Shown here in pieces: positions 53,956 to 64,000 of a stretch of 64,000 nt of DNA; positions within the stretch are counted from its first letter, which is position 1; each line of letters begins with the position of its first letter. This DNA is from Strigamia acuminata (lineage: Eukaryota; Arthropoda; Chilopoda; Geophilomorpha; Linotaeniidae). Made by a program: the position numbers and the translations under genes. The DNA lies in contig OX442315.1 in NCBI GenBank assembly GCA_949358305.1, positions 16,084,427 to 16,148,426 on the forward strand, written 5' to 3'. The notes beneath the pieces are model-generated. The model made no database searches. It saw only the letters and a list, made by a program, of their open reading frames with translations, and was not told where the DNA came from.

Positions 53956-56900
53956 TTACCAAAAAAAATTCTTCTTCGTTGGCGATGACTTGGAATGAGT
54001 GGAGCTGCTCCTGTACGAATTCTCACACACCTTCACGGCATTCCCTAACTGCCCTGGAATCTTAGAAGGAGACAATTTAGACGTGGGAAAAGGATTAAAA
54101 CTAATTGGACTGCTCGGTTCATGAAACGATCCTTGCCGAACACCACCATTTCTATTTCTCCCTAACTTTCCCTGGCTTTCGTCCGAAAAAGATGATTTCC
54201 TCGAGTCTATGTGTGAATTTGATGAAGAAACATTTATGCTACCGGAATCCAAATGATTTTCCACTGGTTCAACAGATTCACGAGCATTTTCTGTGGAAGA
54301 AAAACTGCTTTGACCAGTCGCCGCTACTTCCGTACTCTCCTCAGTCTCGAACGAATCTTGTTTGAGCCTTTCGAAAGCTCGGAGACTCAAATCGAACGTG
54401 TCCTGGTCGAAAACAGCGTCGTCATCTTTCTCTTCGTTCCAGTAGCCATTTTCCCGTAAATGCGACTTCCAGTCGTCACTCGACGTCTGTCTTTGCGACT
54501 CGATTTTCGCCCGGTTTTCCGCTTCGATCGATCGCAATTCCTCGTCCCATTCGTCGACTCCTTCCGTCTCTTTCTCGTTGTCCTGTCGCCAGTCGCATTT
54601 GAAACCATCTTCGGAATTGATCGACATGGGCGACATCGGGGTGACCGAATCCGGTCCGCTGGTTTTGCCCGAACCGGGCGACTCCAAACAACTGTTGATC
54701 GGCGGCACGTCCAAACACAACGGCGCTAATTTCAAAGCGGTCGTGTTAACAGCATCGTCTTGCTCGAGTTTGAGCGTGCATTCCACTATGGATTCGGTTT
54801 CCGTTTCGGAAATTTCGATTTCCGTTGTGCTTTCGGTGATTTCTTCACTAGCTGCGGGACTTTGTCCGTGTATGTCGACAATTACGTCATCCTGGCTCGA
54901 CGAGACAACTTTTTCCGATTTGTCCGACTCAAAATCACTTAATGTTCCTTGATCGTCATCGCAGAGTTCCGTCGACGTGCTGCTGTTGTCGTCGTTTTCT
55001 GATCGATAAAGAAAGAAAAATAGACGAACGATCAAACGAGTAAATAGGAAAACTTTTATATTGTTTTCTTAAATCGCCGCCAGAGCGCGCTATTATGGAC
55101 ACACGTCACTGATCGCTGAGTCCGCGCTGAAAATCACCAAAAAATAAACTTTTTCACATTAAAATGTATAAACAAAATATATGGGCAGATAGAGAATTTT
55201 ATTTTAAACAGGATTGGCCTAATTTCAGAATTTATTAACCATTTTATCATGAGAAACAAAGCGGATTTAGAGTTGAACCTGGCAATCTGGCATCCATTTA
55301 CACACACACACACACACACAAACAAACACAAACATGTAAACACAAACAGTTAAGGTACGTCAAGTTATAAGTTAAATAAAAGCCTTTAATAACACATTTA
55401 ATGATTAGATCTACCTTTACTCGAGCTGCTTAATCGAATGAGATCGATATTTTGGAGCGATAAACGCCTCTCTTTGGCGTCGGTCCAACACAACGTTTCG
55501 CCCGATTCGGGTGGCGAAATAGTTTTCGCTTTCGGTTTCTGCGTTTTCGGTAATTTCGGTTTCGGCTTCGGCTTCTTATCCACCGTCGGTTTGTTCTGCA
55601 TCACCAAACGGATAGTTCCTTTCTGCATCTCCCTCCGTTTGCTTATTAACGGCATTTTGCCGACCAATAAATGATTGACGGCTATGGATGTGTTGCGAGT
55701 GGGATGTGGTTGCGAATTGCGAGCTGCTAAAAATACCAAAAACAAATTGACAAAATTGATTTTTCAAAAAAAGAAAATTGACCTGATAAATAATTTACCA
55801 TTTAAAATAATATGGGCTTGTTTCTGTCGTTCTCTGAGTTTGGCGTACTGTTTTTTGAGGGCCGAAATGTCCAACGACAGACGATCGGTGTCTCCAGCTG
55901 AATGGGAAGGCGTCGGATACACGGCAGAACTGGGACCGTAAGCTCCTGGACCTAAGGCATGCATGTTTGTAGGTTCGTGCGAGTTTGACGCTGGTCCGCT
56001 AATACTGCTCCTCGCTTTGATGGCGCTCATTTGTTGGGGGTGTATGGAAGAGAAGCACCACGCAGCAACCGCCATCTGGTGATCGTCGGCTTCCTCTTCG
56101 TCGTCGCTGTGGAATAGATGAAATCCCGCTTTCTTCGCGAGCCCGAGAGCTGCTGAGAATGGTGTGATGTTGTACGTGTATTTGTCACGCAGTTCCGCCA
56201 ATTGGGGGAAGGGGAACGGAGCCATACAACAAACGGTCTGCAAATTTTATTTTAAAAAAAAATAAAGAAATGTAAAATTATTATTTTAGTTTATTTTATT
56301 TTAATTTGCATTACTTTGATTAAATAATTGGCATCCATTAATCCAAACTCGAGCATCTCGCGTGTGAGTACGTGCATAATACTGTAAAATTCGTCGGCAC
56401 TGTCCACAGCCATAATACGACTGAAAAATAGAAGAATTTGATAAAATTTAAAGCTTTTTAAACGTTTTTTGAAGAGAAACTTCTTTGAGAGCAGTGGCGG
56501 AAGTAGTAAATGCCATCTATTGACCAACATTGCAATACTACGTCAAGAAGTTTCACTTCAACCGTTCTTTTATTTATCTTACTCGGATAGTCCGTCCCAA
56601 ATGGCTAAAGCAGTGCGTAAAAGCACTTCGTTTCCCTCTAAAAATATGAGATCCCACACACGTAGGACCGTGGTTTTGGGAAGGCAGTTCGAAAATAGTG
56701 TCAAAAACCACTGCATCGTAAATACATTTGTCAGTGGTGGTTCGTAACTAGCACCTGACACCAAAATAGTATTAATAAATTGATAATGAACTTACATTTT
56801 TTATTATTTTTACCAGAAACACTAGGATCACACTGTAAGGAGTCTAAATGACGAGATAAAACGGGTAAACGAAGACGTAAAAGATCTCGAAATACGGCCA

Positions 56901-58300
56901 TGTCGACCGACAAACCACGCAGATTGTCGGCAAAATAACTCTCAGGCAAAACGCCTTCAATTAAGTAAATCATCACCTAAAAAATAAATTAAAAATATAT
57001 TTTTATTACAAATATCGAAACATAAAGTGGGAATCGGACATCGTGCGGAATATCCCGTCTTTAAAATTCATGTATTGATTTAGGCGCATTCGTAGTTTCT
57101 ATTTATGTCGTTTTTGACGTTTATATAAACAGAATGGACACCAAAAACAACCAAAAACCATCACCAATAACCGCAAAAACAACCAAGAACCCTGGAATTG
57201 TTTTTGAAGTGGTTTTTGTCGGGTTTTGGTATTTACAACGAAATTCAAAATGGCTGCCACGAAGCTTAAATCAAGGGGTCAATCTTTCCAATCGCTATGC
57301 TCCTTAAACTTGAGGAAAGGCACAATTGTGCTCAAACAAACCAGTCCCAATTCGCTAGTTGATTAAAATGTTTGAATTTTTAATCACAAGACCAAGTGTG
57401 AGTCCTAAAACCAGTTAGGCGAGTACTTACCTTTACAAAAAGACCAAAAACCACAGAAACAGAAATTTTAAATGCTCATTTAGTGTTAAAGTACACCCAA
57501 AACGCTCTCGCCCAGCATTTGCAATCAAAACATGTTTTTGTCTTCTAAGAGTGCACGTAGTGACAGTTTCCTGCAACGCAATTTCCACCTAATGAAACCC
57601 ATATATTTGTTTCGACTTTCGACTGTAATTGGAATTCCGCAAAACACCCAGAATTCCACGTAAGAATTCGATTAACCTTGAGTGCATTTTCCTCGCACCA
57701 TTCGGCAACTTCCAAAATAAGTGCCGCTAACATGTTAAATCCCTGGCAGTAACCGACGACCTTATTCCAGCGTGCGTAAGCCAACAACACTCTCTTCAAC
57801 AAAGCTTGGTTCGGCTGCGCGTCTTCGCCGCAGAACAAACTACAACCGGTGCGATGCAAATCCTATTAAACAGACACGAACACGGGTTTTAATCGCTCCT
57901 GGAATTTCAAACGACTTTGTAATCACCTTGACGATCTGGGTGCCAAGTTCGTCATCGTCGGGATTACTTCGCTCATTAAAACAAACACGTTTGGCCTGAT
58001 CCCAGTCCACGCGTCGTGATTGTAGATGCTTGTCGGCCATCGTCAGCCATAACTGAAAATTTAAATTTTAAATAAATCAAACAAAATAAACGACATCGAT
58101 CGATCGCGAGGGTTGTTAGGGGAAAAAATCAAAGACTTTAACACTGTACACATTGTATAATTAAATATATTTAATGTCCTTTTTAAAGAAGACAATCGCA
58201 AAAATTTGGACATCGAACTGTAGTCCAGTGCTCGAGTACCGCAACTCGATGTAATATCGAGTCGCTGTACTCGATTTTCGCAACAGATAATACGCCCATA

Positions 58301-58347
<47 letters not shown>

Positions 58348-60804
58348 TTTTGATTGATTTTTTTTACCCGTTTTCTGAAATCGGCCGGAATTCCTCCGGG
58401 TAGACGAGCGACCATTTTCATTGCGTCGTGCCACTGCATGAACCCCGTGTCCCCGCCGCGCGGCTCCACACTGAATCGCATCCGGGTGTCGACGCCTAAA
58501 TGAGAAATTAATTAGCACAAATTTGTTGTTTCATCGGAGATTAAGTTTTGGATTTGGGTGAGAAATGTATTTCTATTTTTATCTAAGGTAAAATGGAAAA
58601 GAAATAATTAATAATAAGCTTTTTTTGTTTGCCATGGCAACGACCATCGATGTAATAATGACCCCCATCACATGTCAAATTTACTATTAACCTTCTTTCA
58701 ATCGAAAATCTGGTCGTGTTGACGTCGATTTGTTATTAGTTTCAAACTCGAAGGTTAATTCAATTCTATACTTCCATTCGAGCAAAAACCTAATAATTAA
58801 GCGAATTTCCGGTTTTTTTCCCCACAAACATCCGGATTTCGTAAAGAAAACAATTTTATTTATTTACTTTTTATTATTCCGTGACTTAAATTTGTAAATA
58901 AAGCAAATCTTTAACGAGAACTTGGCCGTTAAAAACACGAAATTTGCGATGTTTTAAAATCACAGTGAAGTGCAGCAAAGCCAACGGGGCAGCACAGAAA
59001 CCAATTCCCCATTTATTTCTTATTTCTTTACGTGTTAACTTCAAATTAAAACCATAAGAAAACATCAACGAGCAAAATATTAAATTGGATTTCATTCCTG
59101 TCAGAAAAACAGATGTTTACCGCCTCATTAACACCAAAATAACTCCAGGTACCGGTAACAAATTCCAGCAAATTCAAGGACGCGTTTTTAAAACGATTAA
59201 ACCGAATTAATTAACCAAAAACCAAGACAAAAACGACGTAGAAACGAACCAAACCGAAAAAGAAAAGAAAAACTACAACACGCAAAAACTGATAAATATA
59301 AATCAGTTTGAGAAGTCAGATCGATGGATGAGGAAACTGAACGAGAACAAGACGAGAAAAGAAAAGAAAAGAACACGAGATCGAGTTACCTGCCACCTTG
59401 CTGGCGCCCTCCCTCACCGCCGACGAAAGGGAGGGCATGCTCAGATGTTTAAGGGAATTGAATAGCCCACTCATCGCACTACGAGTCTAACTGTGTTGTA
59501 CGGTTTCATCGTCGCCATCGCGGCCAAAATGTGGGCGAGAAAACGCGTCATTGCTCAACACGACTCGAAGCGAACCGACAACACCAACGCCACCACCGTG
59601 GACTCCCACACTTGCGAGCTGGTGGGGAATGCAAGCAGAAATCGATGCTCGCTCGATCCCATTGAGATAAATGAGAAAAGGCAGAGAAAAGAGAGGATTT
59701 GAAAAATGCTTTAATTTTATTCAAAAATGGCGTCGTTGTTGTTTGTTTTTGTTTTTACTAATAGGTGGAGTTTGAGTGTCGATTTTTTTATTTTTTTAAA
59801 TTGAAGGGTGGTTGATTTTTTTTTATTTTTTGGGGGGAAATTGGAAATTGATAAAATGATCGATGAAGATTGAATTGTGAAATATGTGCACGAATGGAGT
59901 GGGATTTTATTTTATTTTGCACTCACATCGTTTGGGCGAAGCGGCTTGGAGAATAGCTGTGATGACGTCATAGTTCCGATCTCGTTTTGTGAGCAGACGA
60001 TCTCGTCGCGCAAGATGACGGACGAGATGGTTAGTTTCTTCGAAAAATTGATGGCGCAATTGAGATGTAAACATCACTAGTTCGGAAATGCCTTTGAAAG
60101 GAAAACATAAAATAAAGAACATACATAAATAATAAAATTGAAATGAATTATTCAAAAAGAAAAAATAATAATTCTTTTATTTTTTATTCATTTATTCCAT
60201 AAAAACTGTAAATAAAAGTTTTTGAATCAGATATTCAATTCATGCAGCTGGCACCTCGTGGCACCCACACATATCACTTGCATTTTTTAAAGGTCGTCTT
60301 TAAACATGTCTACAAAAATTAATTCAAACATTAATCCAAAAAATTGAAGTTTTCTAATAATTAATAAATAAAAAAAATGTGTAATTACAGTTATATTTCA
60401 TTTTTATTTCAATTTTTCATCGTAAAACACACCTCCGTATAATTACTGGACAAAATTGTCAATTTAACTCCATTAAGTAATAATTCATTTTCATTTTGCT
60501 CTTTTTTAAATATTTTTTTTCAATTTTCTTTCCACTCTCTCGCGAAATTACCTTTCTGTCTGAGCGTGTTGGCAGCGTGCCGTTTCACCAGAAAAATATT
60601 ATTTTCCCTAGACGAAAAAGGATCCTCGCTCAACGTTGCATCGCTGTCTTCCACCACGGAATTTCTCCTCAATCTCTCGCTATAAATCTCCGACAAAAGT
60701 CCGTCGACGATGGAGCGCCGATTACTTTTTTTTCGAAATCCGAACTCCGAAGTCGCGTCGAAATCGAAAATGTCATCGTCGACCGACGACGGCGGCGATG
60801 GCAT
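53956..60804 (-). CDS. TBC1D30: TBC1 domain family member 30 (Rab GTPase-activating protein)
   Basis: TBC1D30 is a Rab GAP (Rab8 in vertebrates) linked to cilia and vesicle traffic. Eleven exons: 60804-60552, 60091-59927, 58495-58368, 58052-57927, 57862-57677, 56976-56814, 56754-56583, 56420-56315, 56237-55799, 55726-55415 and 54998-53956. The first exon gives SIVDGLLSEIYSERLRRNSV and the second HLARRDRLLTKRDRNYDVIT, as in the long vertebrate isoform. The TBC core shows FNERSNPDDDELGTQIVK, DLHRTGCSLFCGED, the glutamine-finger box GYCQGFN, and LSVDMAVFRDLLRLRLPVL with the arginine-finger region. YEPPLTNVFTMQWFLTLF and MAPFPFPQLAELRDKYTYNI complete it. The long C-terminal exon is acidic and Ser-rich, without known domains. 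Phases agree across all exons. Confidence 0.95.
58301..58347. repeat. (ATTG)n microsatellite
   Basis: Eleven to twelve ATTG units in a TBC1D30 intron, close to the exon donor at 58367. Confidence 0.97.
59390..59474 (-). CDS. TBC1D30: Probable alternative first exon of TBC1D30
   Basis: An ATG at 59474 opens MSGLFNSLKHLSMPSLSSAV, ends with a GCAG|GTAACT donor at 59390/59389 and leaves one base, exactly the phase needed to join exon 58495-58368 (giving GVDTRMRF). It lies in the intron after the two long-isoform exons, so it would give a shorter protein lacking the coiled-coil part. Use of this exon is inferred from phase, donor and Met. Confidence 0.65.
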
Positions 60805-62395
60805 CTTTTAAATATTTGTCTCGCCAAAGAAAAACACTAATTAACACGAGTCAGCAAACTTTTCATCAATAAAACGAACACACACACACACAAATAACTC
60901 ATTCTTCGACACGATGCGCACTCTCGTTGGTCGTTACACGTAACCTCCACGTCGCTATTTAAAAAACAGCTGTAGCCGTTAGTTGATGAATGAGTTGCAA
61001 ACTTGCAATGGCACACCAGACTAATAAAAATAACTAACCGTTCATGACTGGTAAACAAACCGTAAAGCGAAAATAAAGCTGCGATGTTCAAGTTTAAGGT
61101 TTGTTTTATTTGTTTGATTTGTTCCCATAACTTCCGTTGAAGAATTATATTCTCTCCCACGCCATATGGTGTAACACGTGGTACGCGTATGCTCCAGCCG
61201 TGGCAAGTCCAACTGAAGTGGCCGGGAAACTTCCTACATGTTTATTTGCGCTTTAATATCAAGGAAATAACCTCGAAAATGGAATATTCTGGTATGATAG
61301 AGTTAGTTATGTTTTATTTTATTTGTTTATTTTTGTTTTTAGTATTTTTTTTAAGTGAAAAGTGCTTGCTCTGCCAATTATATAATCTATAAATATATTA
61401 AAAGTCAATAGACAACACCTGCTGATTTTACTGCTAGACTTATACATTTTTTTAGATAAGTTGGTATCGAATTTGAAATCTTCTTTAACATTAAACTGAC
61501 TCATCATTTTGGTATTTTTTTATGTATGTTTTTTATTTTTTGAGAAATTTCAGGATGGACATTATCGATTAATAAGTGTTTATCGTATTTAAAACGGATT
61601 TCCGACTTCGCACTTGTGAAAAACGGTGAAAGTTGAATTTTTTTTATTATTTTTTAATTCAGAAACGATGATAATTATAATAAAATTTATTATTATTATA
61701 AACGCATTTTTAAAAATGCATTTATTGACCCTGGGATTTTTGTTATTTGTTCGGTTTTCATCCCCTTTGAAGGACGAGTTCATTTCGGAACGACGACCAT
61801 GTTTGTTTTGTTTGTTCAACTCATCTTTCGCCTTGTTTTTGTAATTTATTTTTTGCACTTTTTTTCTTGTTTGTTTGAAATGTGAATGAAGTGAACCCAC
61901 GACGGCAAAGATAACAAAAGTTTAATATCACTAGGAAAACGGTCTTAAAGAAATATAATTTTTTTTTTGTTTTTGTTTATCTATACAGCGGTACATTTTT
62001 ATTTTATATTAAAAATTGTAAAATAGAACGTTTGAGCACCGAGAATACACGACCACACAATGACACATTTGAAGATCTCTACAAATTGGATTAATATTCG
62101 AGTAAATGGAATATGATGGAATAAGATGAGTCTAAAGTTTATTTTTACACAAAAAAAGTATATCAAAAGCAAAAAGTGCATTGTATATAAATAAATATCA
62201 AATAAATAAATTAATAAATTAATAAATTAAAAATGGCGAAGATGACAATGAGGATGTATAAAATGATGCATAGTCCACATGGTGTTGTTCGAAATGACGG
62301 ATTATTATTATTATTATAATTATTATTATTATTATTTTAATAAAATTTAAACAACAAAAAAAACACATTTTTTTTTAAATTAAATTGAATTAACT
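60805..62395. other. Intergenic region: TBC1D30 5' side and Shisa 3' UTR
   Basis: Near 60879 is a short (CA)n. ORFs here are short and show no recognisable similarity. Towards 62290-62335 is an (ATT)n tract. The last several hundred bases are the probable 3' UTR of the Shisa gene. Nothing else is supported. Confidence 0.5.
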
Positions 62396-64000
62396 TTAAA
62401 ATTTTGTCGATCTATATAAAACCTCATCCCGAGGTTGATTCGGCGACACTTTAACGTGCGCTTGACCATTATTTGTACAACTATAACAAAAAAAAAATTA
62501 ATTTTTATTTGATAAAATTTAAAACCAAATCTAAACCTCATTCGTCGCTCAGAGGCGTGGCCCTTTGTCACGTGATCCCGAATTGAAATGGACATTGAAG
62601 GACTACTATCATGACAAGGAGACAAACTGTCCTCTGGTTGTTCCGACGATTCCCCTTCCGTCGTCAGATGACACTGATCTAACGTAACTAAAAATTAAAA
62701 AAATAAAATAATTTTATCACATTTTAATAATTTTATCTAGATCCTGACCCGCTCTTGGAAGTCGCGGCGAATTGTGAATAAAAGAGGGTTTGAGTTGCTG
62801 GAGTAACGAAGGTGATGTGCAGTTGCGAGGTAAATGCATGTGCGAAGGATAATCCAAATCCAGTACAGTTGTGTCGATCGGCGTAGTCACCGAACTGTTT
62901 TGGTTCGAATATGAATACATATTGGCAACACCGCTAGCAGTCGAACTACAATGTAATTGATAAAGGGGACCGGGAACTAATGAAGATGGAGTTAGGCGAT
63001 CTAGAAATAAAAATTAATTATTAATTAATACAAAAACCTTGGTAAAGACCACAATGTATACCTCCACTTATACTGCTTTGACGTTTCTTGTTTAATGTGC
63101 AGCAACTGCAGAACACGCAAGAGAGAATAGTGACTATGATTATTATGAGGCAAATTCCGCTCACTACTCCAATTACGAGCGTAATGCTGAAAAAAATACA
63201 TAATTTTAATTTTATAATTTTTTTAATAATTTAAATTGAACCAACTTTGGAATTTCTTGTTGCACTTCGTCTTTCTTCGTGCAGCAGTATTTGTAATTAC
63301 TACTCCCACAGCAGTAAACCGCTTCCGTTATGTCTAACGTTGGACAGTGAAATGCCGTGTTCCATTTGCCGAAACTGTCGGTATAACCTGAGCAAAAATC
63401 GCTTCCGAGCACTGAAATAAATTAGAAATATTAATTTTTAAATAAAAATCAATTTTCCTAATTTTTTCTAAATTTTTCCCAATTTTTTTTCTAATTCTTT
63501 TACCTTCGTGGTCTTCATTCGGTCGCATTTGAACCGACATGATTGCAATGTGTTTTCCTAAGTAAATCTGCGTTAATGGACATTCAAAATCATCATCTAA
63601 TACACATTTTCCAATTGTTAATTTAAATCTGTAAACGAATAAATAAATAAAAATAAAATTAGAATAAAAAAAAAATTAAAATTATAAAAATTAAAAAAAA
63701 ATAGTTAATTAATCACGTGTTTAAATCACGCGTAGTCGCCTCCCCTTTGTCTGCACTCGTATTTGCAGCGTGCGTCAATTAGAATCGCATATACTCGCGC
63801 AAACATTTGACTAGCTAATACTAATTTGCTGGACCCGGCGATTACTCCATCCGGAATGGAGATGCGCCCACAAAGCACCGCTTTTGCTAATTCAAATTCG
63901 CATTAGAAAGCGCAGTTGCATCGTCGGTAACGACGCAATGTTGCAAACATCGACGTACCTCTGTTCGCAAACCGCAATGTATCGTGGCGTGCGAGTGTAT
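62396..64000 (-). CDS. Shisa-family transmembrane protein (5' end outside window)
   Basis: Shisa proteins are single-pass membrane proteins that modulate receptor maturation or trafficking. Seven exons are visible: 64000-63959 (partial), 63628-63504, 63411-63246, 63186-63062, 63000-62749, 62687-62537 and 62480-62396. The Shisa Cys-rich box is clear (DFCSGYTDSFGKWNTAFHC, AVYCCGSSNYKYCC). It is followed by a transmembrane helix (ITLVIGVVSGICLIIIIVTI) and juxtamembrane Cys (VFCSCC), then a Pro/Ser/Thr-rich cytoplasmic tail ending STKF. The most upstream exon is inferred from an AG|GTACGT donor and an open frame (TRTPRYIAVCEQ) and is the weakest part. The signal peptide must lie outside. The donor of exon 63411-63246 (AA|GTTGGT) is non-ideal but preserves frame. 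Confidence 0.85.

Noticed and set aside
56470-56565. Short inverted repeat GAAGNGAAACTTCTT in a TBC1D30 intron as a MITE
   Set aside because: The ends are only about 15 bp and no convincing target duplication is visible, so it is not listed as an element.
60837-61160. 107-codon minus-strand ORF upstream of TBC1D30
   Set aside because: No similarity to any family and low-complexity hydrophobic stretches; it overlaps the likely 5' UTR/promoter region.

Overview
The window is nuclear DNA of an AT-rich, compact metazoan genome. Genes carry spliceosomal introns, many only 40-80 bp, with GT-AG borders and one apparent GC-AG intron. The conserved genes are animal genes: muskelin, IQUB, NUDT16, a SETMAR-type SET protein, ARPC1, DNAJC2, importin beta-1, TBC1D30 and a Shisa. 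Muskelin and the axonemal protein IQUB argue against Drosophila- or nematode-type reduced gene sets. A single IGFBP-type cysteine-rich secreted protein is compatible with an arthropod (chelicerate, collembolan or crustacean), but the sequence alone does not settle the phylum. Exon borders given here were read by eye from splice consensus, reading phase and remembered family sequences; reading phase closes across the exons of the multi-exon models.

Layout. 1-6.2 kb: 3' part of muskelin (+), tail-to-tail with IQUB (-), which is head-to-head with NUDT16 (+). 6.2-19.3 kb: a duplicated, transposon-hit region with two BTB-BACK-kelch-like genes. One is split by a 1.77-kb fold-back element, the other is intact at 17.7-19.3 kb. 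Between them lie a SETMAR-like methyltransferase, an IGFBP-like secreted peptide, a tandem pair of tiny Pro/Thr-rich membrane proteins, and pseudo-fragments of IQUB and NUDT16 that mark a segmental duplication. 20-24.4 kb: a tandem pair of ten-exon genes for small secreted Cys/Lys-rich proteins, every intron in phase 0. 24.9-27.2 kb: ARPC1 (-).

28.4-42.3 kb: three tandem paralogous BTB-kelch-like genes (-). Two upstream flanks carry decayed copies of the 3' end of DNAJC2, showing the duplication unit came from the BTB/DNAJC2 junction. This interval holds a hAT-type MITE that truncates one BTB gene, a pogo-like element nested in a hAT-like element, and a complete LTR retroelement whose only large ORF is a 1011-residue Copia-type Gag with no protease, integrase or reverse transcriptase.

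42.4-64 kb: DNAJC2 (-) and a divergent importin beta-1 gene (+) diverge from a 309-bp gap. The importin introns hold a decayed LINE, a piggyBac-like MITE and a 755-bp palindromic MITE. TBC1D30 (-) follows with two possible first exons, and a Shisa-family gene (-) runs off the right edge.

The single-copy genes are ordinary housekeeping, ciliary or trafficking genes and need not work together. The dynamic part is the BTB family (candidate cullin-3 adaptors), the small secreted and membrane gene pairs, and the mobile elements that duplicate and break them.
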